Assembly (NCBI GenBank): GCA_947311795.1
Contig: CAMZLX010000043.1
Coordinates: 1-19,356 of the forward strand
Length of the DNA: 19,356 nt
Direction of reading: 5' to 3'
Source: an uncultured Zetaproteobacteria bacterium
GTDB lineage: Bacteria > Pseudomonadota > Zetaproteobacteria > Mariprofundales > Mariprofundaceae
Positions within the stretch are counted from its first letter, which is position 1; each line of letters opens with the position of its first letter. The translations under genes were made by a program, and so were the position numbers. Shown one piece after another: positions 1-6,766 of this stretch. The notes beneath the pieces were generated by a model, which saw nothing but the letters and a program-made list of their open reading frames with translations, was not told where the DNA came from and ran no database searches.

Positions 1-1680
1 CAAATGCAAACCTGCCGCACGAGCTTTTTGCGCCAAACGACAAATTGACTGCTCCACTTCTTTACCTGCAACCATCATCAAATCTGCCAATTCATCAATA
101 AGAATAACGATAAACGGCATGTGTTCCGCTGTTTCACCTTCGATACCATCTTTTTTATTCTTGGCTGCGATTTTGTTAAACCCTGCAATGTTACGCACCC
201 GCGTTTCCGACATCAGACGGTAACGGCGCTCCATTTCATACACAGCCCATGCCAATGCTTTGGCAGCTTTATTGGGATTGGTCACCACAGGCACAAGCAA
301 ATGCGGAATATCATCATACATGGATAATTCGAGCATTTTCGGGTCAACCATAATTAGGCGCAAATCTTCAGGCGAATATTTCATCAACAATGAACAAATC
401 ATGGTATTTACCGACACTGATTTACCCGAACCCGTCGTTCCTGCCACCAACAAATGTGGCATTTTTGCCAAATCCGCCACCACAGGCTGCCCTGCAATGT
501 CCACACCCAATGCCATGGGAAGAATATGTTTTTTATCTGCAAAATCTTTGCTGGCAAGCACTTGGCGCATAAACACCATTTCACGTTCTTCATTGGGTAG
601 TTCAACACCAATCGCATTTTTACCCGGAATATTACCCGCTACACGAATGCTGCTTGCCGCCATAGAACGTGCCAAATCATCTTGAAGTGCTACCACTTTG
701 GACACCTTAGTTCCCGCAGCCAGTTCAAATTCAAATTGAATCACCACAGGACCAGGTTTTACCGCAACCACCTGACCTTCAACACGGTAGTCCAACATTT
801 TTTTCTCCAGCATACGTGACATGGCTTGCAATACATCTTCACCATATGTTTTAAGTTCACCCTTATGCTCTTTAAAGAATTTAAGTGGTGGAAGTTCAAA
901 TTCACCTGCGGGTTTGCCCAAGTCCAATGACGGTTGATGTTCTTCTATTTTAATCCGCTCTGCAATTTCTACTTTTTCAGGTTGAATGATTTTGGGTTCA
1001 GACTTTTGAATATGCACAGGGCGTTTTTTCTTTTCTTCAACCCTGGCTTCTTTGGCTTCTACACGTTCTTGTTTCTCTTTAACTTGTTCTGCAACCTTAC
1101 CTTTGAGGCTCTGTATCCATTGTGCAAACTGTTTAATCAACCATACCACGCCCTGCACAGAACGCTGCATCACCATCAACAGCGATACATGCGATGCCAC
1201 AATAAAACTGCTGAGTAACATGGTTATCAACACCAAATTTCGACCAACTTCATAAAGTGTGCTGGTCAGGCTTTGCGCAAGCAAATAACCCAATGCACCA
1301 CCAGCACCTGCTGGCAATGGTGTTTCGCCCCAAAGAGATGCAAACAATGCAGAAACAGCCAACATAAACGGCAACCAAAATAAAGCTGTCCAATCGCCAA
1401 AAAACGGGCGTTTTTCAAATACAATGCGATAAGCAATCAACACGCCCAATGCAACCAATAAATATGAACCATAACCAAACAACTGCATCAAAACATCCGC
1501 AGTGTATGCGCCCACAATACCCATCATATTTTCAGGCATTATATCCGTTGTGTTGTTAAATGAGGGGTCGTCTGCGGAATAGCTGAACAATGACAAAGCC
1601 AATAAGGCAACCACCGCAAGCAATAAAAATGCTAACGATTCACGCCATATGGTTTTGGGGTTTAACACATTCAAACTCAA
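1..1680 (-). CDS. ftsK: DNA translocase FtsK (N-terminal 560 residues; C-terminus beyond the window)
   Basis: FtsK/SpoIIIE translocase: a septum-anchored hexameric motor that pumps DNA and resolves chromosome dimers at division. The visible 560 residues hold about four hydrophobic segments (roughly 16-33, 67-85, 97-116, 147-171) and a short charged linker (about 195-250, rich in K and E). The motor follows, with Walker A AGTTGSGKS at 413-421 and Walker B ending LIDELAD with Asp529. The frame stays open to base 1, so the rest of the motor and any gamma domain are outside. I chose a TTG start at 1680: no in-frame ATG is nearby, and GGAGG, formed by the last codons of rnj, lies 8 bases upstream. 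The gene follows rnj by 3 bases and is probably cotranscribed with it. The linker is short compared with E. coli FtsK. The family is certain; the TTG start is inferred from the ribosome binding site. Confidence 0.95.
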   Translation of the reverse strand, partial: MSLNVLNPKTIWRESLAFLLLAVVALLALSLFSYSADDPSFNNTTDIMPENMMGIVGAYTADVLMQLFGYGSYLLVALGVLIAYRIVFEKRPFFGDWTALFWLPFMLAVSALFASLWGETPLPAGAGGALGYLLAQSLTSTLYEVGRNLVLITMLLSSFIVASHVSLLMVMQRSVQGVVWLIKQFAQWIQSLKGKVAEQVKEKQERVEAKEARVEEKKKRPVHIQKSEPKIIQPEKVEIAERIKIEEHQPSLDLGKPAGEFELPPLKFFKEHKGELKTYGEDVLQAMSRMLEKKMLDYRVEGQVVAVKPGPVVIQFEFELAAGTKVSKVVALQDDLARSMAASSIRVAGNIPGKNAIGVELPNEEREMVFMRQVLASKDFADKKHILPMALGVDIAGQPVVADLAKMPHLLVAGTTGSGKSVSVNTMICSLLMKYSPEDLRLIMVDPKMLELSMYDDIPHLLVPVVTNPNKAAKALAWAVYEMERRYRLMSETRVRNIAGFNKIAAKNKKDGIEGETAEHMPFIVILIDELADLMMVAGKEVEQSICRLAQKARAAGLHL

Positions 1681-1683
1681 GCT

Positions 1684-3354
1684 TTAAACCTCCAAGATTG
1701 TGGTTAACACCATAGGTCTGCGACCCAACCTTTTTTTACACCAGCGGCGCACAAACAATCGTACTTCTTCTTTGGCTGCGTCCATATCTGCCATAATTTC
1801 TTGACTCAAACCTTCAAGGTGAGTGCGTAAACTTGCCGCAGCCTGCTCAAATGTTTCTTCGGATACTTCATCATTCAACACACCACGTGTCAAAAGCTCT
1901 GGTTCGCCTAGCACCTGACCACTGTGTTGATCAATCAAAACAACAGCTGTGATAATACCTTCATCCGCCAAAGACCGCCTATCTTTAAGTACCGCATAGT
2001 CCAGCTCATCGCGCCCTGAATCATCCACAAACACTGCACCTGTATGAAAGTCTGGTCCGTGTTGAATGCCATCTTCGGTCACTTCAACACTATGCCCATT
2101 TTCTGAAATAATCGTGTTCTCAAACGGCACATTGGTATTCACGGCGAGATGCTGATGTTCCACCAAATTGCGATATTCACCATGCACAGGATACATATAT
2201 TTGGGGCGCGTAAGTTGAATCATGGTTTTAAGCTCATGGGCTTGAGCATGACCTGAGACATGCAAATGCGCTTGCCCAGCGTGCAATACACGCGCACCAC
2301 GGCGATAAATATGGTTGAATAACCCAGCGATAAGTCGCTCATTGCCCGGAATGGATGATGATGAAAAAATCACCAAGTCACCCACACCCAAATGCAGTTT
2401 TGGGAAGTGGTCTTGGGCAATACGCGATAGTGCTGCGCGCCATTCGCCTTGGGAACCTGTGGCAACAATCAAGAGCTCGTTATCAGGGATACCTTCCGTT
2501 TTTTTGATGTTCACCATTTTGTTGTCGGGTAAATTTAGGCGACCCATAAGCTTGGTAATTTCAACATTTTTCTCCAAACTTCTACCCGCAAACGCAACTT
2601 TACGACCACACGATAATGCAGCATCCACAATCTGCTGAATACGAAACATATTCGATGAAAATGTGGACACAATGACCTTACCTGAACATTGCGAAATTGC
2701 TTGTTTAAGCGGCGCACCTACGCTGGACTCGCTGGGGCTAGAGCCGCTACGGGGTGAGTTGGTAGAATCCGAGCATAAAAGCAGCACACCATCATCACCA
2801 AGTTTGGCAAAGCGGTGCAAGGCAGTTGAGCGCCCATCAATGGGTGATGGGTCAAACTTAAAATCGCCGGTATGAATAATCGCACCCAAAGGTGTATGAA
2901 TGGCAATCGAAACTGCATCCATAATTGAATGGGTCACAGGAATCGCTTCCACCTGAAACGAGCCAACTTGGGTGAGTGTGCCATCTTCGGGCAAATCATG
3001 CAGCTCAGGTTTATAGCTGGTTTCAGCCATTTTATGCTTCACCAAAGCCAACGTGATGGGTGTTCCCCAAACAGGAAGTTTGAGCTTAGGTAGAATAAAG
3101 GGAAGGCCACCAATATGGTCTTCATGCCCATGTGTTAAAACAATACCATGAATTTTTAAACCCAACTCATCCAATGCTGAAATATCAGGGATGGTGATAT
3201 TGATGCCATGCTGACCTGCATCAGGAAAACCCAAACCAATATCAACAATAATGGCTTCATCATCAATGGCATACACCATCATATTTTTGCCAAATTCACC
3301 CACCCCGCCGAAAGGGAAACAACGAATCACAGGGCTGGGATTTACCTTTGTCAC
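1684..3354 (-). CDS. rnj: Ribonuclease J (beta-CASP metallo-beta-lactamase RNase)
   Basis: RNase J combines endonuclease and 5'-to-3' exonuclease activity in mRNA decay and rRNA processing in the cytoplasm. The metallo-beta-lactamase zinc motif HGHEDH is at residues 75-80. Further metal ligands are likely at His142 (PVTHS) and Asp164 (HTGDFK). The beta-CASP region follows, with HVSGHA at 365-370 and the late HGEYR motif at 391-395. The length of 556 residues is that of full RNase J including the C-terminal domain, and nothing looks truncated. The start is GTG, whose G is also the last base of the pyrE TAG stop; GAGG lies about 9 bases upstream. It sits between pyrE and ftsK in the same unit. 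RNase J is absent from enterobacteria but present in several other proteobacterial groups, which helps placement. J1 versus J2 cannot be assigned from the sequence. Confidence 0.95.
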   Translation of the reverse strand: MTKVNPSPVIRCFPFGGVGEFGKNMMVYAIDDEAIIVDIGLGFPDAGQHGINITIPDISALDELGLKIHGIVLTHGHEDHIGGLPFILPKLKLPVWGTPITLALVKHKMAETSYKPELHDLPEDGTLTQVGSFQVEAIPVTHSIMDAVSIAIHTPLGAIIHTGDFKFDPSPIDGRSTALHRFAKLGDDGVLLLCSDSTNSPRSGSSPSESSVGAPLKQAISQCSGKVIVSTFSSNMFRIQQIVDAALSCGRKVAFAGRSLEKNVEITKLMGRLNLPDNKMVNIKKTEGIPDNELLIVATGSQGEWRAALSRIAQDHFPKLHLGVGDLVIFSSSSIPGNERLIAGLFNHIYRRGARVLHAGQAHLHVSGHAQAHELKTMIQLTRPKYMYPVHGEYRNLVEHQHLAVNTNVPFENTIISENGHSVEVTEDGIQHGPDFHTGAVFVDDSGRDELDYAVLKDRRSLADEGIITAVVLIDQHSGQVLGEPELLTRGVLNDEVSEETFEQAAASLRTHLEGLSQEIMADMDAAKEEVRLFVRRWCKKRLGRRPMVLTTILEV

Positions 3355-3932
3355 TAGGCGTTACCTCGGCTACCCGGCTTAATGGCTGGCGTACCTTCCT
3401 TGCACATGGGGCAAGTGTCCGTATCAAAGGTTTCTACATCCAAATGAATCACAGTGTGATGTGGAATATCAAACCGACCTTCTTGGTCTGGCGCTCTATC
3501 CACCACTGCCAAAACAGTTGTAGGCTCGCCACCAAACTCACGCACCACTGCAATACATTCCCGCACTGAACCACCCGTGGTAATCACATCTTCAACCACC
3601 AATAGCTTTGCACCTTTGGCAATCGAGAAACCACGGCGCATTTGCATTTCACCTTCTTTACGCTCGGTAAAGATAAACGGTTTATTCAGTTGGCGAGCAA
3701 CCTCTTGTCCAATGACCAACCCGCCAATCGCAGGGGACACCACCATATCATAGTCATCAGCATCAATGGTTTTCACCAACTCAGTCGCCAAAGCTGTTGC
3801 ATTACTTGGGTGCATGAGCACCAATGCAGATTGTAAATAACGTGCAGAATGCCTGCCGCTAGAAAGCACAAAATGCCCATTTAACAATGCGCCCGCATCT
3901 TCATACATTTGAAGCATATCTTGTTCTGTCAC
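3354..3932 (-). CDS. pyrE: Orotate phosphoribosyltransferase
   Basis: PyrE joins orotate to PRPP to give orotidine 5'-monophosphate in de novo pyrimidine synthesis. The 192-residue protein has the PRPP-binding motif VVEDVITTGGSV at 112-123 and the basic flexible loop around 91-100 (RKEGEMQMRR). The opening (FVLSSGRHSARYLQ) and the ending (CPMCKEGTPAIKPGSR) are typical of the PyrE subgroup of about 190 residues. The start is GTG, with GGAG 8 bases upstream, just inside the end of the cyclophilin gene. The upstream gene ends 3 bases before it, and its own stop shares one base with the rnj start. Translation of these genes is therefore probably coupled. It is complete, with no odd features. Confidence 0.95.
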   Translation of the reverse strand: MTEQDMLQMYEDAGALLNGHFVLSSGRHSARYLQSALVLMHPSNATALATELVKTIDADDYDMVVSPAIGGLVIGQEVARQLNKPFIFTERKEGEMQMRRGFSIAKGAKLLVVEDVITTGGSVRECIAVVREFGGEPTTVLAVVDRAPDQEGRFDIPHHTVIHLDVETFDTDTCPMCKEGTPAIKPGSRGNA

Positions 3933-3935
3933 GTG

Positions 3936-4511
3936 TTATTCTCCTGCTTCAACCAATGTCATTTTAATAATTTTACTGCCATTATGCAGTGCATCAACAA
4001 ATCCCATACCCTCGGTCACTTGCCCAAAAATGGTATATTGACCATCCAAGTGAGGCTGTGGGCCGTAGCAAATATAAAACTGACTGCCTGCTGAATCAGG
4101 GTCGGCAGAACGTGCCATCGCCAATGTACCACGCACGTGTTTTTTATCATTGAACTCAGCTTTTAAGTTATAACCTGGGCCACCCATGCCTGTACCATCG
4201 GGGTCGCCACCTTGCGCCATAAATCCAGGAATAACACGGTGAAAAGTGAGCCCATCATAAAAACCCTGCGTTACTAATTTCTTAAATGCTTTCACTGTTT
4301 CAGGGGCAACATCAGGATACAACTCCATCATGATTATTCCTGTTTCCAGCTCTGCTTTGATTATATTACTATCACTCATTTGATGCTCCTTACTTTGCAT
4401 GTTTTTTTCTGAAACTAAAAAAGGATTACCTGTCGCACTGATTTGAGTCATACCCAGTGTCGCCAAAACAATACCTGCTATAAAACCGATGACTAAACTT
4501 TTTACATTCAT
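3936..4511 (-). CDS. Cyclophilin-type peptidyl-prolyl isomerase with N-terminal membrane/signal segment and a second internal start
   Basis: Peptidyl-prolyl cis-trans isomerase that speeds proline-limited folding. From residue 45 onward it is a complete short bacterial cyclophilin: catalytic FHR with Arg92, GFMAQGGDP, GTLAMAR (128-134), SAGSQFYI (140-147) and HLDGQYTIFG (154-163). The usual Trp of that last block is His, as in many cyclosporin-insensitive bacterial forms. Residues 1-44 add a hydrophobic stretch at about 5-27 and a short linker, so the full product should be anchored in or exported across the inner membrane. The ATG at 4511 overlaps the truB stop (ATGA) and has AAGGAG 5 bases upstream. 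A second in-frame ATG at 4379 (Met45) also has AAGGAG, 6 bases upstream, and would give a 147-residue cytosolic enzyme. The signal peptide type is unclear: there is no lipobox and only a weak cleavage site. Confidence 0.93.
   Translation of the reverse strand: MNVKSLVIGFIAGIVLATLGMTQISATGNPFLVSEKNMQSKEHQMSDSNIIKAELETGIIMMELYPDVAPETVKAFKKLVTQGFYDGLTFHRVIPGFMAQGGDPDGTGMGGPGYNLKAEFNDKKHVRGTLAMARSADPDSAGSQFYICYGPQPHLDGQYTIFGQVTEGMGFVDALHNGSKIIKMTLVEAGE
4386..4391 (-). promoter_or_regulatory. Internal Shine-Dalgarno site for a second cyclophilin start
   Basis: AAGGAG lies inside the cyclophilin reading frame, separated by CATCAA from an in-frame ATG at 4379. The match and spacing are as good as those of the gene's first start. 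It sits exactly at the boundary between the hydrophobic N-terminal segment and the conserved cyclophilin domain, which makes internal initiation more believable than a chance hit. Its use in the cell is inferred. Confidence 0.6.
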
Positions 4512-5437
4512 TTTAACTCCTTCTGCGCACTGGGCAAAACACGTGCTGGTTGCAAAACCTGTTTACCTGCATCATACACTGCCGTACCCAAAACGTCTGA
4601 GCCAAAAGACACACAGCTTAACGCCTGGTCTGGCAGCTCAGAAACCATGGGTAAGCGCTGCCCTTGCACAAACCGTTTGGCATCAAGCTCTTTCAACATA
4701 ATTGCAGGTAAATCACGTAACCAAATTTGTAACGGGAGAATACACGCTTCTTTCTTTTCTTCCAGTTCTTCAAGATTAACCATCATCTGTTGCGGCCAGC
4801 CACCTGTACTGGTGCGGCGCAACATGGTGACACAACCGCCATAACCCAGCTTTTCGCCAATATCTCGCGCCAGTGAACGGATGTAGGTTCCTTTGCTGCA
4901 TGCCACAGATAAATGCACCTTATTATCAACAAAGGATACCAGTTCAATAGATTTTATTTCAATTTGACGCGCTTGAAGCTGTACATCTTGCCCTTGTCGT
5001 GCCAAGGTGTGTGCGCGTTGCCCATCCACACGAATGGCAGAAAATGATGGCGGCGTTTGTAATTTTTCACCTTCAAAGTCTTTTAAAACGCTCAGCAGCT
5101 GCTCAGGCAAAACATCCACATTTTCAAAACGTGCTGTTTGTTCACCTTCCAAATCTAAGGTGTTGGTTTGAAAGGATAAATCGAAGATAACTTCATAACA
5201 CTTTTCTGCATTTAAACCCAGTTCTGAAAAACGTGTCGCGTCTCCCAAAAGGATAGGCAACATGCCTGTGGCAAGCGGGTCTAAGGTACCTGTATGCCCT
5301 GCTTTGGGGCGCTGTTTTCGGTTTTTTTGTTCTGGTTTTGCAAACAAACGAATAACATGGTTTACAGCTTGGCGCGAGGTCCAGCCTTTGGGTTTATCAA
5401 AAAAAAGAACACCGCATGGGTGCATGTTTTTATTCAT
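4508..5437 (-). CDS. truB: tRNA pseudouridine(55) synthase TruB
   Basis: TruB makes pseudouridine 55 in the T-loop of most tRNAs and also acts as a tRNA folding chaperone. The catalytic block GHTGTLDPLATG is at 47-58, with the nucleophile Asp53. The N-terminal GVLFFDKPKGWTS and the later CSKGTYIRSLARDIG are other hallmark motifs. At 309 residues it is full length, with a C-terminal region of the PUA-like type. The ATG overlaps the TGA of the DHH gene by 4 bases (ATGA). No good ribosome binding site precedes it, so initiation probably depends on translational coupling. A second ATG four codons in is a possible alternative start. Its last codons supply the AAGGAG site for the cyclophilin gene. 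The position after rbfA and the DHH gene is the common one for truB. Confidence 0.96.
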   Translation of the reverse strand: MNKNMHPCGVLFFDKPKGWTSRQAVNHVIRLFAKPEQKNRKQRPKAGHTGTLDPLATGMLPILLGDATRFSELGLNAEKCYEVIFDLSFQTNTLDLEGEQTARFENVDVLPEQLLSVLKDFEGEKLQTPPSFSAIRVDGQRAHTLARQGQDVQLQARQIEIKSIELVSFVDNKVHLSVACSKGTYIRSLARDIGEKLGYGGCVTMLRRTSTGGWPQQMMVNLEELEEKKEACILPLQIWLRDLPAIMLKELDAKRFVQGQRLPMVSELPDQALSCVSFGSDVLGTAVYDAGKQVLQPARVLPSAQKELK

Positions 5438-6414
5438 GTTTGAAAGACATCACCGACAACTTCAGCAACTTTGATATAGACCTCTTCTAAGCTTCCAGAG
5501 ACTGCACAACCTGCTGCATATTTATGACCGCCACCGCCCAGTTTCGCAGCCACTTCACCAACATCTTTACCTGATTTACCGCGAAAGCTCACCTTCCAAC
5601 GCTCACCCTTTTCAGGTCGAATAAATACCACAACTTCAACACCATCCACACTGCGACCAACATCAATAAAACCTTCGCTATCTTCCTGATTTGCACCCGT
5701 AGTATTCTGCATTTCTTGCGTCACATGCATCCATGCCGAGCGACCATCATGTTGAATGGATAAGGTTTGCAAAGCCAAAGTAAGTAGAGAAAGTCTGGCT
5801 AAAGGTTGGCTATTATAAATGGCATTGGCAGCTTCTTCAGGTTTTGCGCCTGCTTCAATCAGTTCCGCAGTCATGCGATGAACATCTGCATTCACCCTAT
5901 CGAGTTGAAAGCTTGCTGTATCTGTAAGAATCGCTGCATAAATCGAAGTTGCACTGTTTTCGGATAAATTTTGACCTAAATGTTGAATCAAATCAAACAT
6001 CATTGCACCCGTAGCACAATAATCAGCATTCACCACATTTAAATCACCATACAATGGGTTGCTAGCATGGTGGTCAATGTTGATAAGCATTTTACCCTCA
6101 AACAATGAATCGGGAAAACCCAAACGTGATTTTGCACCAGCATCAAGCGCTACAATCGTATCTACCGTTGAAACATCGGGTTTATCACCCACTTGGATGC
6201 GATTGGAACTTGGTAAATATTGGCAAATGCGAGGGACAACATCACGGTTCAACATGGACACCTTAATACCCATATCTTGCAAGGTATGAAACAAGGCAAG
6301 TTCGGAGCCAATGCCATCAGCATCTGAATTACAATGCGTGGTTAACATCACGTGTTTTGCACGCTGAAGTTGATCAACGATAGGTTGCCATTGTTGTTTG
6401 GGAAATAAAATCAT
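5434..6414 (-). CDS. nrnA: DHH/DHHA1 phosphoesterase, NrnA-like (oligoribonuclease / pAp phosphatase family)
   Basis: DHH-family phosphoesterase of the NrnA type. Family members degrade nanoRNAs of a few nucleotides and/or dephosphorylate 3'-phosphoadenosine 5'-phosphate. Seen here: the N-terminal metal motif HCNSDADGIGS (His27, Asp31, Asp33), Asp91 in IVALDAG, the DHH signature INIDHH with Asp114-His116, and the DHHA1 substrate motif GGGGHKYAAGC at 293-303. At 326 residues it is the normal length. The ATG overlaps the rbfA stop by 4 bases. A DHH gene between rbfA and truB is a recurring arrangement in non-enteric bacteria. With RNase J encoded nearby, it would complete mRNA decay by removing the shortest products; that link is inferred. 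Substrate preference cannot be read from the sequence. Confidence 0.9.
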   Translation of the reverse strand: MILFPKQQWQPIVDQLQRAKHVMLTTHCNSDADGIGSELALFHTLQDMGIKVSMLNRDVVPRICQYLPSSNRIQVGDKPDVSTVDTIVALDAGAKSRLGFPDSLFEGKMLINIDHHASNPLYGDLNVVNADYCATGAMMFDLIQHLGQNLSENSATSIYAAILTDTASFQLDRVNADVHRMTAELIEAGAKPEEAANAIYNSQPLARLSLLTLALQTLSIQHDGRSAWMHVTQEMQNTTGANQEDSEGFIDVGRSVDGVEVVVFIRPEKGERWKVSFRGKSGKDVGEVAAKLGGGGHKYAAGCAVSGSLEEVYIKVAEVVGDVFQT

Positions 6415-6761
6415 GCGTCTTTGATACCTTGCATGGCATCCATCACGCTGTGTGCTTTATCCAGCGCATCATCCCAACGAAATATTAATTCAGGCAAGCG
6501 TTTTTTGGGCATGGCTTTGCGCAGCAAATGCGACAAGTGCGGGCTCAATCGATTCAAACGTTTCACACATTCTTTTTCGTCCACAGGCATCATGCTATGC
6601 ACATAAGCAATCGCATGACCGCGCGCATCGGTTAAGTCCAGCCGTGTTAAGCTGATGCCCAGCAACATCGGGTCTTCAACTTCGCGCAACAGCAGCGTGG
6701 TCAACAAGCGGTGGAAATCCGTTTGGAAGCGGCTCAGCGCAGGCGACTTGGCAGATTTCAT
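6411..6761 (-). CDS. rbfA: 30S ribosome-binding factor RbfA
   Basis: RbfA is a small KH-fold protein that binds the immature 30S subunit and helps finish the 5' end of 16S rRNA, especially in the cold. The 116 residues match the family in length and ending: LPELIFRWDDALDKAHSVM is the classic C-terminal signature. The N-terminal helix (FHRLLTTLLLREVEDPML) and the central strand LDLTDARGHAIAYV also fit. The ATG lies 5 bases after the infB stop. No clear Shine-Dalgarno sequence is visible there, which points to coupling with infB translation. The N-terminus is a little unusual (MKSAKSPALSRFQ), but the fold-defining parts are present. Confidence 0.92.
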   Translation of the reverse strand: MKSAKSPALSRFQTDFHRLLTTLLLREVEDPMLLGISLTRLDLTDARGHAIAYVHSMMPVDEKECVKRLNRLSPHLSHLLRKAMPKKRLPELIFRWDDALDKAHSVMDAMQGIKDA

Positions 6762-6766
6762 AGTGG

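Noticed and set aside
408..617. Short frame on the same strand as ftsK, in another phase.
   Set aside because: It lies wholly within the conserved motor domain of ftsK and shows no recognisable protein features.
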